Positions 1-8,757 of a stretch of DNA of 64,000 nucleotides are shown here, piece after piece. The position numbers and the translations under genes were made by a program. How positions within the stretch are numbered: the first letter of the stretch is position 1; the number at the start of each line of letters is the position of its first letter. Source of the stretch: Streptomyces piniterrae (GTDB taxonomy: Bacteria; Actinomycetota; Actinomycetes; Streptomycetales; Streptomycetaceae); the NCBI RefSeq assembly GCF_005048155.1, contig NZ_SUMB01000004.1, positions 744,001 to 808,000 on the forward strand, written 5' to 3'. Below the pieces are notes generated by a model. It was not told the origin of the DNA. It saw nothing but the letters and a program-made list of their open reading frames with translations, and made no database searches.

Positions 1-1814
1 CCCTGGGCCGGTGCGGGCATGGTGGTGACCGAGTCGCGGTCGGCCTGGTGCACGCCCGGTTCGGGGCGGGAGTTGTCGGGAGCCGGGGCGGGTGCGGCCT
101 CGGGGCGGTCTGTCTCCGGTTGCGCGGACGGCATGGGCGCGGGCTCGGTGTTGCGCGGGTCCGGGATCGACGCGCCCTGCTCCGGGGTGTGGACGTCGAC
201 GCCTTCCGGGCGGCTCGGGCGAGCGCTGTCCGGAGTGGTGTCCGGCGCCGGGGAGCCATCGACATCCGGCGTGGTGCCCGGAGCCTCGATGGGCGAGGAG
301 TTGGAGGGCGTGGAAGGCTCGTTGCCCGGTGCCGTGCTCGGCGAGGCGTCCGGTGTGCTGTCCGGACGGGCGGAGTCAGGGGTGGTGTCGGGGGCCGGCC
401 CGCCCTCGACGTCCGGCCTCGTCGTGGTGGACGGCGTGGACGAGTCCGGAGACGAGTCGGGGGTGGACGAGTCGGGGGTGGACGAGTCGTCGCTCAGAGG
501 ACGACCGACGCTCTCGTTGTAGGCCTGGGTACCCACGTCGAAGGGGCTGGGCGAGTCGGAGCCACGGCTTGGTGAGGGCGAGGACGACGAGGGGTTCGAC
601 GAGTCCGGGCTGCCGGTGCTGTCCGTGCTGCTGTTGGAGGGCGTACTCGAGGAAGAGGAGGGCGAACTCGAAGCCGACGGGCCATCGGACGACGAGGACG
701 GGCTCGACGAAGAGCTGTCCGAACCGCTCGACGAAGACGAGGACGACGGACCGCCGATATCCGGTGCCCTGCGTCCGGAGTCGCCGCTGCTCGAACTCGG
801 CGAACTACTGGAACTCGGGGAATTGCTCGACGAACTGCTGTCGTTCGATGACGAGCTGGATGAGCTCGGTGAGTTGGACGAGCTCAGCGAGTTCGACGAA
901 TCGGAGGAGCTGGGGGGGTTCGGCGAATCGGAGGAGCTGGAGGAGTTGTTGGACGAACTGCTGTCGCTGGACGACGAGTTGTTGTTCGACGACGAGGAGT
1001 CGTTCGACGACGAATCGTTGGAGTTCGACGAGCTGTCGTTGCCGGAGTCCGACGACCCGTCGCCGCCGTCGTTTCCGCTGTTGGTCAGTCCGTCGCGGGC
1101 GCCACGCCCCGCGCGGGAGCCGGCGCCGTCGCGCAGGGACTCGCCGAAGGTGGAACCGGAATTCTTCAGGGCCTCCTTGCCCTCTTCGTAACCCTTCTTG
1201 GCGGTGCGGCCCAGGTCGTAGCCCGACTGCTTGCCGAAGTTCTGCTCGACGGTCTGGGCGACCAGGTCGGAGACCATGGCTTCCAGAGCGGAGACGAAGG
1301 GTTCCTTGGCGGTTTCCAACACCGCCTGCAATATCTGTTGGGCTACTTCCTTGAGGATTTTGCGCAGGATCATCCGCGTGGCGGCGGCAGCGCCCATCGC
1401 GCCGAGTTCGGACAGACCCAGGGTGAAGGGAGCGGCGGCCTGGGCCGCGATGATCTCGACCGCCAGGATGATCAACTGGGCGATCACCGCCACTTTTAGC
1501 CCGATGATGAGCATCGCCGCGGCGTCCATGCATATGGCGATCAGCTCGGCGCCCTGGCGGGCGTCGTCGAAGTAGCCCGAACCGCCGGAGAACTTCTCCC
1601 AGGTCTTGTTGAAGCCCTCGATGGAGTCGCCGGCGCTCTCGGCGAGGACGTTGCCGGCGGCGCTCATGCCACGGGCCTGGAGGCTCTCCACATCAGCGGC
1701 GAACTGGCGCCAGGTGTTGGCGCACTCCATCATTTTGTCTTCGTTGCCTGTGGGCCACTCGAAGCCACACATCTCGAGAACCCACTCAAGTGCGTTCGGC
1801 AGCATCAAAGCCAT
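1..1814 (-). CDS. CpnT-like N-terminal domain polymorphic toxin (ESX-type), C-terminus missing
   Basis: Large secreted toxin-type protein; about 604 codons lie in the window and the C-terminal effector end runs off the left edge. The first ~190 residues (MALMLPNALEWVLEMCGFEW...) are helical with WPTG near residue 20, matching the WXG100-like/CpnT N-terminal domain used for type VII export. A hydrophobic alanine-rich stretch near residues 85-120 follows, then a low-complexity linker from about residue 225 built of Ser, Asn, Asp, Pro and Thr. Start at 1814 is preceded by GGGGG; a second in-frame ATG lies three codons later. The YrhB-like gene just upstream could be a partner. Family knowledge predicts a C-terminal toxin domain; it is not visible here. 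Confidence 0.75.
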   Translation of the reverse strand, partial: MALMLPNALEWVLEMCGFEWPTGNEDKMMECANTWRQFAADVESLQARGMSAAGNVLAESAGDSIEGFNKTWEKFSGGSGYFDDARQGAELIAICMDAAAMLIIGLKVAVIAQLIILAVEIIAAQAAAPFTLGLSELGAMGAAAATRMILRKILKEVAQQILQAVLETAKEPFVSALEAMVSDLVAQTVEQNFGKQSGYDLGRTAKKGYEEGKEALKNSGSTFGESLRDGAGSRAGRGARDGLTNSGNDGGDGSSDSGNDSSSNSNDSSSNDSSSSNNNSSSSDSSSSNNSSSSSDSPNPPSSSDSSNSLSSSNSPSSSSSSSNDSSSSSNSPSSSSSPSSSSGDSGRRAPDIGGPSSSSSSSGSDSSSSSPSSSSDGPSASSSPSSSSSTPSNSSTDSTGSPDSSNPSSSSPSPSRGSDSPSPFDVGTQAYNESVGRPLSDDSSTPDSSTPDSSPDSSTPSTTTRPDVEGGPAPDTTPDSARPDSTPDASPSTAPGNEPSTPSNSSPIEAPGTTPDVDGSPAPDTTPDSARPSRPEGVDVHTPEQGASIPDPRNTEPAPMPSAQPETDRPEAAPAPAPDNSRPEPGVHQADRDSVTTMPAPAQ

Positions 1815-2096
1815 GACGAAGACCCCCGTTGTCGCCCATGTAATTCGTGTTGTCCCGGCCTTGTGGGCCGACCGACCCCATCCACCTCACCGCCGGCGGA
1901 AGGGCCCCTGCTTCTCTTCTGCTGCTGCCGGAGGCGCCATTCGGAGCCTCGTGAGTGCTCAACCGGCCTGCGTCGACGCAGGGCCATGCCCATGCCAGAG
2001 CCTACCGAACGGCCCTTCTGATCCCCTCAACTCTGTTGTGTCACAGTGCTGTAGCAGACATCCGGTCCAGAGCCGTCCAGCCCTCAGGCGGTCGCC

Positions 2097-2408
2097 CTAT
2101 CCATTGGACCGGCGCAGGCTGCGGTACAGGTCGATCGCAGAGTCCGGCGGAAAGTTGGGGACATAGGTGACGGCTCCGTCGCTTTTGGAGATCACCATGT
2201 GACTGCCGCCCAACGGCGCCTGAGTTCCGGGCGGCGGTGGGGGCATGACAGCGTGGATGAGGAAGCCGATGTCGAACTCCACCACGTGCAACGGCGCCGG
2301 GTTTCCTTCCAGATCCAGTACTTCGAATCGGGCGCGAGCGGCAGCCAATGCCTCTTCGGCAGTGGCGGGGACGGGCTGTACCGGTTCCGGCGCGTCGGGA
2401 TGCGACAC
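2097..2408 (-). CDS. YrhB/Imm35-like small protein
   Basis: 103-aa protein beginning GTG (MSHPDAPEPVQPV) behind a good AGGAGAGA ribosome site. The core reads FEVLDLEGNPAPLHVVEFDIGF then GGSHMVISKSDGAVTYVPNFP, a layout resembling the YrhB/immunity-35 type fold (short beta-rich domain with a SHxVxxxxG strand pair). It lies directly upstream of the polymorphic toxin gene on the same strand, which suits an immunity or chaperone role, but that is inference from position. Family assignment rests on remembered motif resemblance only. Confidence 0.5.
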   Translation of the reverse strand: MSHPDAPEPVQPVPATAEEALAAARARFEVLDLEGNPAPLHVVEFDIGFLIHAVMPPPPPGTQAPLGGSHMVISKSDGAVTYVPNFPPDSAIDLYRSLRRSNG

Positions 2409-2639
2409 GGACTCTCTCCTATCAGTGAAGGGGCGGCTCTGGATTAGGCATGGTCATGCGGTTGAACTCGGACTGGGCGCGAGGTGGCAGTTGGCCGTCG
2501 AAGCGTCGAGCCGACGCCGAGCCGACGCCGAAACCGATACGTCGCGAACACTCGACCCTGGCGGCCGCGACCGTGCTGCTGTGGCGGCGGCCCTGCGACC
2601 CCCGCTGTACGGTCGCCACACGCCCCCGTGCGGGCCGTG

Positions 2640-3110
2640 TCACTTGCTCACGGACTTCAGAATCCGCACCTCGCCGCCGAACTGGTTCTCCGGCTTGTGC
2701 TCCTTGATCAGAGCATCGTTGAAGTCCTCGTTCTCCTCGTGGTTCTTCGCCATCCGCTCCAACGCCTTGCCGATTTCGTTGAGCTTGGTGGCAAGGTGCT
2801 CCATCGAGTCCGTCATGCCGTCGCGCAGGCCTTCGTAGACCACGCCGAACTTCTCGCCGAGCTCGTCGTCACCCCACGGTGGGGTGCCCTCCTTGTCGCT
2901 GAAGGTGGTCAGGCCCTTCCAGGCGTCCTGGGCGACACTCGAGAACGTCGTCTCCTTCGGCGCTCCGCCTCCGCCGCCTCCGCCGTCACCCTGCGCGGCC
3001 AGGCCGTTCTTCAGCCTGGTGGTCGCCTGGTAGAAATCCCTGCCGATCTCGGAGAAGCTCCTCCCCTCGGCCTTCAGCATCTCCGGATTGCTCTTGAACC
3101 CGTCGCCCAT
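2640..3110 (-). CDS. ESX/WXG-like small helical protein
   Basis: 156-aa protein starting MGDGFKSNPEMLKAEGRSF, preceded by GGGGGAG 6-8 bases upstream, which decides this ATG over an in-frame codon at 3131. N-terminal amphipathic helices, a Gly-only loop (seven glycines near residue 50), a DAWKGL motif near residue 70 recalling the WxG turn, and a charged C-terminal helix pair. Length and layout fit ESX-type secreted or co-secreted proteins. It sits in the same-strand group with the CpnT-like toxin, so a role in export or as a toxin partner is likely but unproven. Confidence 0.55.
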   Translation of the reverse strand: MGDGFKSNPEMLKAEGRSFSEIGRDFYQATTRLKNGLAAQGDGGGGGGGAPKETTFSSVAQDAWKGLTTFSDKEGTPPWGDDELGEKFGVVYEGLRDGMTDSMEHLATKLNEIGKALERMAKNHEENEDFNDALIKEHKPENQFGGEVRILKSVSK

Positions 3111-3228
3111 GACTGCTCCCCCGTTCAGCAACCGGCATTATCGAGCTGCCGGTTCACGTCCGTTTCATATCTTTGCCAGCGTACCCAGAGGCACTGACAA
3201 GCCCTCAACCCCTGGGGGTCACAGTGTT

Positions 3229-3345
3229 GTCCCGGGAGCGTCCGGCCGATGCACCTTCCGAGACAAAGCGATCACGCCGTGTTCGGGGTAACCGATGTCG
3301 AGCTCGAGAACCCGCAACGGCGTCTGGGTGCCGTCAGGCCCGGTG
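3229..3345 (-). pseudogene. Fragment resembling the YrhB-like gene
   Basis: On the minus strand the reading PDGTQTPLRVLELDIGYPEHG closely parallels LEGNPAPLHVVEFDIGF of the intact small protein at 2097-2408, but it then ends within about 20 codons and no proper start or second half is present. It looks like a truncated second copy of the same family, left between the ESX-like gene and the charged protein gene. Similarity is limited to about 20 residues, so this is a tentative call. Confidence 0.35.
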
Positions 3346-3489
3346 GGCGCCGCGGCCGGTGGGGCCTTGACCGAGGAAGGGGCGGGCCATTTCGCGGGCC
3401 TCCCAGCGTTCGCCGGTAGACGTTACGCCGACGAGACGGCCCGAGCCTCCGTGGGCACGGGCCCTTGGTCCGTATCCGGCCCCCGGGGC

Positions 3490-3921
3490 TCAACCCCGGT
3501 GTCCACCCCGCCCCCGCTTCTTCGGCCCCGTGACCAGGTTGGTCGAAGGACCGTCGTACTCGGCGCGCTCCTTCTGCTCTTCCTCGTCCCGCTTGCGCTC
3601 CCACTGCTCGCGCTTCTCGCGCTCGGCCTCGCGGTCCTCCATGGTCTGCGACTCGGCGGCGCGGCGGATCTCGGTCATGCGGTCGCCCAGCGCGTCCATG
3701 TAGCGCTCGTTCTTGATGGCGTCGGTCATTCCCATACGTCCCGACAGGATGCCCTGGGCCATCTCCTGGAGCGGTCCGCTCACATTGGGGTTGTTGGCCA
3801 GAGTGCGCAGCGCCTTGTGGAGGCTGTGAGCCTGCTCCGGGTCCTGCGCGGCGTCCATCAGCTCGGAGTCGTCGATCTCCCGCTCGCCCGGTCTCGGTCC
3901 GCTTCCCGGCCTGTTGGTCAT
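3490..3921 (-). CDS. Charged coiled-coil hypothetical protein in toxin locus
   Basis: 143 aa, start MTNRPGSGPRPGE with GGGGGT six bases upstream; an alternative ATG lies four codons earlier at 3933. No recognised domain. The middle (residues 25-75) is a helical segment, and residues 85-125 are a highly charged Glu/Arg/Lys helix (EDREAEREKREQWERKRD) likely to form a coiled coil. No signal peptide or membrane segment. It is the most upstream gene of the same-strand group ending in the polymorphic toxin, so it may be a scaffold or chaperone of that locus; this is inference from context. Confidence 0.5.
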   Translation of the reverse strand: MTNRPGSGPRPGEREIDDSELMDAAQDPEQAHSLHKALRTLANNPNVSGPLQEMAQGILSGRMGMTDAIKNERYMDALGDRMTEIRRAAESQTMEDREAEREKREQWERKRDEEEQKERAEYDGPSTNLVTGPKKRGRGGHRG

Positions 3922-4095
3922 GAGAACCCCCATCGAGCCCCAGAGGGCCCTTCGCACGCACCGAACGCGGATTTCGCACTCGCTACAGCCTGCTACAACT
4001 TTTGACGAGCTTACCCAGCCGACCGTTTGGACCGTCACCCGGGCGCATCCGCGCGCGCCGCTCGCCACGCTCCCGCACTGCCCGTATGACGGGAG

Positions 4096-4735
4096 TCATG
4101 ACTGTGTGGGCCTGGCCAGGTGGAACACCTCGCGGGCGGCGTAGCGCCTACGGCATCGGACGATTTTGCGTCGGGTCTGGCCTTCCTTGATGAGAAGGCG
4201 TTGGTGGCAAATCCCCGGTCCAGCAGTACGGCCATGCCCTGGTGCAGCGCGCGCAACAGACGCCGTCCGAGGACGGGCTCGCTGGGGTTGCGCGGGCCGA
4301 AGACCGCGTCGATGACCGCCCAGGTCCGCAGGCCACCAGGGCGACCAGCAGGACCTGTGGGTAGTCGGAGGCGGCGGGGTAGTGGTTGGCCCCTTTGCCC
4401 AGCCGGGTCCGCACGTCCCCATCGTCGGCGACGTCCAGGCAGGTGCCGTCGATGGCGACCGCCAGCAGTCCGGCCCAGCGGGTCCCGGCGGTGCGGATCG
4501 CACTCGCCGGGCCGCGCAGCTGGTCGAACAGGGCCCGCATCGAGCGCACGCCGAGCCTGGTGCGGGCGCGCCACAGCGCGGTCGCGATCATCATCGGCAG
4601 TGACAGCGCCTCAAGGACGTCGCTCAGCTTGCGACTCGCAGCCTGGTAGCCGCATTTCTCGAACAGCGTGACCGTGAGCGCCAGGTAGACCACTACCCGG
4701 GCCGGAAGTTTCCGCAGCCGCTGCTATGACAGGCT
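4096..4735 (-). mobile_element. Decayed transposase debris: IS4-type N-part joined to IS110-type C-end
   Basis: Reading from about 4720 leftward gives VVYLALTVTLFEKCGYQAASRKL, then LSLP, ALWRARTRLGVR, and AGLLAVAIDGTCLDVADDG, the N-terminal part of a Streptomyces IS4-family transposase. Near 4330 one base is lost and the continuation AVIDAVFGPR...RLLRALHQGMAVLLDRGFATNAF is in another frame. At about 4190 the IS4 sequence stops and a different frame gives EGQTRRKIVRCRRRYAAREVFHL, which recalls the C-terminus of IS110/IS116/IS902 transposases. Both ends are truncated and no terminal inverted repeats were found, so it is non-functional. Confidence 0.65.
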
Positions 4736-4888
4736 GTTCGGACAGCGGAGCCTCCGCTCCATGTGAACGGCTTGTCTTGCCACACCAGCCGGTTCTACCG
4801 GGGCTCCGCTGCTCGTGTCCGGCGCCCTTCCAGGCCAGCCCTTGCTTACAGCCACGCCCAGCCCCATCACTTCACGGCCTTGGCCCTT

Positions 4889-7570
4889 TTACTCGGTGAT
4901 CGTTCCCGGCCCCAAGAGCAGGGATTCGCGCCTCTCTGCGATGACGATCTTCACGGAACCCGGGATGGTGTGGGCGTCGAGCGGGTGCGGGGGTTTCGGG
5001 AGGACGAGTGTGTGGAGGTGGGGAAAACGGGCGAGCCAGTTCATGCCGTGGAAGACGGACGTGTAGCCCTCGCGCAGCCATAGGTGCGTCAGACGCTCTG
5101 CCGGTATGTGCGACGCAAGGTCGCGCGGATGGTGCGTGCCGAGAATCTGGATGCGTGCACGGCCACCCATCGCCCGCAGGGCACTCAGGTGTTCGACGCT
5201 CGCGGCAGTGAAGTAGAGCTCTCCGTCCTCTGGAAGGTGGGAAATGATCTCCTCGGCATAGGTCGAGCAGTCGAATCGGTGCCAGGACCAAGCCAGTTGG
5301 CGGCGAACGAGCATTGACGGGTGCGTCCGGAAGAGAGCCAGATAGGCGATAGCGGCGTTGGATACCAGCCGGGTGGCGGTGACCACACACGCCTCGGCCT
5401 GTCCCTCGTCGAGGTGTTCCGGCCCGGGCAACATCGACACGACGTTCGGCCCACCGTACTCGGCCAGGCGGCGGGCCGCCGTGAGATTGTTCGGCGGCAG
5501 AAGGCCGCGAGTCAGCGACATGATGGATTCCTGCAGTGCGGAATCCACCTCGGGGGCGTGGTCCAGACACGATCGCGCAAGGAGGACGCGGCGCAGGGGG
5601 AGCCTGCGCCTCCCGTTCTTGTCCGATGGGGGAGACATCCGCGCCCGATGGAACCTGAGCTGCGGCCTCCCTGGACTTGTTTCCTCATGGAGCTGCTCGT
5701 CGGTGAGGACGGGAACGAGTCCACGCAGGATGCGGGCGCGTTCATCCGGACGCCCGTGGGCCACCGCCATGCGGATGACGTCCTCCCACTGGGAGTTCTC
5801 GGCATTGTCCTGAAGCCAGGGAAAATCACGGGCCTCGACGATGGCCTTGGCGGCCAGGTAGTCCTGGAAGGTACGGTGAATGAAATCCATGGTGTCGGCG
5901 GTGGGTTGCCGCAGCACTCCACTGCGGTCGAGCAGATAGCGCAGCACCGTCTCCGCGTCGGCGTCGATGTGCGTCATCGACGGCAGGTGCGCGGCCAGGA
6001 CAGCGCGTGCATCGTCCCGGTCCATCTCCGACCGGTCGTTGCGGACCATCCAGTGTGCGAGGCGCTGCAGCAGCGCGATCTGAGGTTCCCTCCCGATCCG
6101 CAAGTCACCCCGCTGGTGCATGCCCCGCTCGAGGTCACGGCGTTCCAGCAACATGGCCAGGGCGGCGTCGTAGAGTTCCTTGCGGTCCTCGGGCAGAAAG
6201 CCGCGACGTTCGCGGTGCAGAGCGCAGAGCAAACCGCACATCAGTGGGTTGACAGCAAGATGCCCGAGGTCGGGTTTGGTGCGGACGGCCGTCAGCAGGG
6301 CGTCCGCCGACTCGTCCCCGGCCACCGCCGCGGCGTGCCAGCGGCGGATGAACGCGGTGATGTCTTCCTCCGACATGGGCATCAAGGACAGCTCGGCGAA
6401 GGTGTCGGCCTGAAGCCAGTCGTCCTGCACCGCGGAGGGCCGTGTCGTCACCAGCCACAGGTTCTTCGGGAAGGCCGCAATGAGCCGGTGCAGCCATTGC
6501 CGCGCGATCTCCCGCATGTGGTGGGGGACTTCGTCGACCCCGTCGATGAGGAGGAGCCCACGGCCGGCTGAAAGTACGCGTTCCGCCCAACCCTCGGGCT
6601 CGGTGAGGGGAAAGCCGACCGAGGACAGGAACTCCGCCGGCCTCGGAAGCGTCTGACGGGCGATGGTGCGGAGGGGAAGCACGAACGGCACACGTCCGCG
6701 CAGTCCACCCAACTCATCAGGTAACTCCTGACGGACGGTGGAAACAGCCAGCCATTGCAGGAGAGTTGTCTTGCCGGAGCCCGCCAGACCGCGCAGCAAC
6801 ACCCGGTCCCGCCCGGCCAGGATGCGCTGGGTGGGGATGGGCACCGCCGGGCCCTGCCTGGTCTCGGCCTCGAGCGAGATGTACGCGGCGTCGAGCTGCC
6901 ACTCGCGTGCCTGCCCCAGGTCCAGCCCGTAGATCGTCAACTCACCGTGCCGGCGGACGAGTTGTTCCGCATACCGTGCCTCGAACTCCGCGTCCTGGAC
7001 GACAACACTGGGAACACGCTGCAGCAACGCTGAAACGTCGGACTGCATACGCCCCTGGCGCCGTGTCTGCTCCACGAGCGTGCGCGCCACGAACGTGGAA
7101 CGCTGGGTAAAAAAGTGAAGAATGTGTCGGCAGGCCACACGCAGCACAGCGTCGTGCAATGCCACGGCGCCCTCCGACAGGAACAGGAACGTACTCGCCG
7201 ACACGGCCCCCTTCAGCCGCAGCGCGAACCTTTCCTCCCCCAGCTCCACGGCCTGTACGTCATCCATGTCGAGATCGCCGAGTGCATGCAGGGTGAGGGC
7301 CAAGGCGTGCGCCGTGGCGGCCTCCTCGTCCGCGGCCGGCCGATCGCTCGCCGGCAGCGGCTCGACAGCCCGCCGCACCAGTTCCGTCGCCAGCTTGAGC
7401 AAGTCCTGCTCACTGAGACTCTTCTTCTCGCCACGGTAGGACAGCCACCCCGAAACCCGGACGGGGCGCTCCACGATCCCCGCCCCCGCACCCTCCGCTA
7501 CGAGCAATTTCTGCACCAGCGGTTTGAGTGCGGCCGCCCCCAGCCGCGTTCCGATGACCGACAGATCCAT
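4889..7570 (-). CDS. NACHT-domain STAND NTPase (bNACHT/NLR-like defence protein)
   Basis: 893 aa. Residues ~1-230 form a helical N-terminal region; the NACHT module follows with Walker A GLAGSGKTT (~261-269), Walker B LLLIDGVDE (~339-347), sensor-like LVTTRPS (~373) and the NPLMCGLLC winged-helix region (~440). The last ~250 residues are leucine-rich with repeated short LxxL and His/Leu motifs (for example RLTHLWLREGYTSVF), a plausible sensor domain. Known bacterial NACHT proteins of this build act in anti-phage defence by oligomerising on infection; that role here is inference. Start at 7570 is chosen because GGGAGGG lies about 10 bases upstream; the ATG at 7579 has it only one base away. 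It stands alone, flanked by transposase debris. Confidence 0.8.
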   Translation of the reverse strand: MDLSVIGTRLGAAALKPLVQKLLVAEGAGAGIVERPVRVSGWLSYRGEKKSLSEQDLLKLATELVRRAVEPLPASDRPAADEEAATAHALALTLHALGDLDMDDVQAVELGEERFALRLKGAVSASTFLFLSEGAVALHDAVLRVACRHILHFFTQRSTFVARTLVEQTRRQGRMQSDVSALLQRVPSVVVQDAEFEARYAEQLVRRHGELTIYGLDLGQAREWQLDAAYISLEAETRQGPAVPIPTQRILAGRDRVLLRGLAGSGKTTLLQWLAVSTVRQELPDELGGLRGRVPFVLPLRTIARQTLPRPAEFLSSVGFPLTEPEGWAERVLSAGRGLLLIDGVDEVPHHMREIARQWLHRLIAAFPKNLWLVTTRPSAVQDDWLQADTFAELSLMPMSEEDITAFIRRWHAAAVAGDESADALLTAVRTKPDLGHLAVNPLMCGLLCALHRERRGFLPEDRKELYDAALAMLLERRDLERGMHQRGDLRIGREPQIALLQRLAHWMVRNDRSEMDRDDARAVLAAHLPSMTHIDADAETVLRYLLDRSGVLRQPTADTMDFIHRTFQDYLAAKAIVEARDFPWLQDNAENSQWEDVIRMAVAHGRPDERARILRGLVPVLTDEQLHEETSPGRPQLRFHRARMSPPSDKNGRRRLPLRRVLLARSCLDHAPEVDSALQESIMSLTRGLLPPNNLTAARRLAEYGGPNVVSMLPGPEHLDEGQAEACVVTATRLVSNAAIAYLALFRTHPSMLVRRQLAWSWHRFDCSTYAEEIISHLPEDGELYFTAASVEHLSALRAMGGRARIQILGTHHPRDLASHIPAERLTHLWLREGYTSVFHGMNWLARFPHLHTLVLPKPPHPLDAHTIPGSVKIVIAERRESLLLGPGTITE

Positions 7571-7951
7571 CCTGGGCATCCCTCCCGTGTGCCGCAGTGC
7601 CGCGCTGTGGCGATCGAGTATGTCGGACTCTCTCCTCCGTAGGTCTGGATTCCTGGCATTCGCCGGGATCGGCGCTCCAAGCGGACCCGCTGCCGAAGCG
7701 GTCGTGGTGTCCCGGGTCGTCCGAAACCGGCGAAGAGCAGCGACAATCGGCGCGTCGCCCCGAGGCTCTGGTTGGGACGAAGGCCCAGCCGCCCGGCTGA
7801 CGTTGGCTCGCGGTCGCCTGGCGCCCTCCGAGATTCTGACCGACTACGGGCAGCGGTCTCGGATGTTGGAGACCGTCCGCGTTCTGAGCCACAGAGAGGG
7901 AGGAGGGGGTTGGGGTGGGGGTCCGTGCGCGAGCCCGACTCACTCTCCATG
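7571..7951. other. Gene-free stretch between NACHT gene and membrane-protein gene
   Basis: About 380 bases without a convincing reading frame on either strand. It must hold the promoter of the minus-strand NACHT gene, but no clear -35/-10 pair was identified. A G-run (GGGAGGAGGGGGTTGGGG around 7898-7920) is the only notable composition feature. Confidence 0.5.
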
Positions 7952-7952
7952 T

Positions 7953-7990
7953 TGGCAAGTGACGTCTAAGTATCCAGTATGGCAAGTGAC
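7953..7990 (+). promoter_or_regulatory. Twin TGGCAAGTGAC repeats around a leaderless start
   Basis: TGGCAAGTGAC occurs at 7953-7963 and again at 7980-7990, a 27-base period. TAAGTAT at 7967-7973 lies at -12 to -6 relative to the A of the ATG at 7979, the spacing of a -10 element for a leaderless transcript, and no ribosome site precedes that ATG. The repeats bracket this element, so they may be an operator for the winged-helix regulator encoded second in the operon. Seen: repeats and spacing; inferred: function. Confidence 0.45.
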
Positions 7991-8455
7991 TCTCCCTCCG
8001 GTCTCATAGACCCGACGACTGCACGCGCGGCACTGGACATCGTCGGCAGCGCGCGCACTCGCGTTGCAACGCACATCAAGAGCCCGTGGTGGTACCACCC
8101 AGGACTCGGAGCCTCTCTCGCCTTCGCTTTCTCGTCGGTCAGCATCGACTGGGACCTCATTCCCTACGGCGTCGTCCTCGGGCTCATGGTCATCCCGATG
8201 GCGCTGACGATGCTCCTCAAGAGCTCCACGGGTGTCGGCGTCGATCACTACACGGCCACGCCGGGCGCCCGACGACTGTCGATGGTCTACTCACTGCTGC
8301 TCGGCGCCCTTCTCGCCCTCGGAGCGGTCCTTCAGTGGGGGATCGACTTCCGCTGGGCGATGGCCGGATGCGGGGCAGCGGCCTTCCTCCTCACAGTCGT
8401 CACGGGGCTTCGCATAGAGCGGGCTCTCCACAGGGACGTACAGGCCGGCGCATGA
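7979..8455 (+). CDS. Four-helix membrane protein paired with winged-helix regulator
   Basis: 158 aa (MASDSPSGLIDPTTARAAL). After a ~45-residue cytoplasmic start containing KSPWWYHP, four hydrophobic segments follow: residues ~48-62, ~66-85, ~103-121 and ~127-143. No recognised enzyme motif. The stop codon overlaps the ATG of the next gene (ATGA), so the two are translationally coupled. Small membrane proteins with this WWYHP entry paired to a ~100-aa winged-helix regulator recur in actinobacteria; the physiological role is unknown. The start has no Shine-Dalgarno sequence and may be leaderless. Confidence 0.7.
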   Translation: MASDSPSGLIDPTTARAALDIVGSARTRVATHIKSPWWYHPGLGASLAFAFSSVSIDWDLIPYGVVLGLMVIPMALTMLLKSSTGVGVDHYTATPGARRLSMVYSLLLGALLALGAVLQWGIDFRWAMAGCGAAAFLLTVVTGLRIERALHRDVQAGA

Positions 8456-8757
8456 GCGAGCCCGCGTTCGACGAGGTCCTCCACCCGGCCAACCGACTTC
8501 GGATCTGCGCCATGCTCGCGGCCGCCGACAGCGTGGCCTTCTCGACCATCCAAGAGGCCCTGGGCATCAGCGACTCCGTACTCAGCAAGCAAGTCAAGAT
8601 CCTCCAGCAATCCGGCTACCTGGCCGTCGCCAAGAAGACCTCGAACTCTCGCGCACGCACCTGGTTGTCCCTCACCCCCACCGGCCGCAAGGCACTGGCT
8701 GGACACTTGGCCGAGTTGCGCCGCATCGCCGAACTCGCCGGCCCTGCTCCGGAATGA
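8452..8757 (+). CDS. Winged-helix transcriptional regulator (HTH_34-like)
   Basis: 101 aa (MSEPAFDEVLHPANRLRICAML). A single winged helix-turn-helix: the recognition region is FSTIQEALGISDSVLSKQVKIL (residues ~30-52), and the wing is YLAVAKKTSNSRARTWLSLTPTGRKAL. This size and start match the small ArsR/MarR-like DNA-binding domain family that pairs with short membrane proteins. It overlaps the membrane-protein gene by 4 bases and probably regulates that operon, perhaps through the repeats at 7953-7990. Confidence 0.8.
   Translation: MSEPAFDEVLHPANRLRICAMLAAADSVAFSTIQEALGISDSVLSKQVKILQQSGYLAVAKKTSNSRARTWLSLTPTGRKALAGHLAELRRIAELAGPAPE

Noticed and set aside
19..1354. Long plus-strand frames, including a Leu/Glu/Asp-rich one at 616-1191
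   Set aside because: They are the antisense of the Ser-rich linker of the minus-strand toxin gene, whose frame is continuous and begins at a good start.
2422..2643. 73-codon minus-strand frame ending 14 bases before the YrhB-like start
   Set aside because: No ribosome site, no motif, Arg/Ser-rich translation; perhaps a relic but not supportable as a gene.
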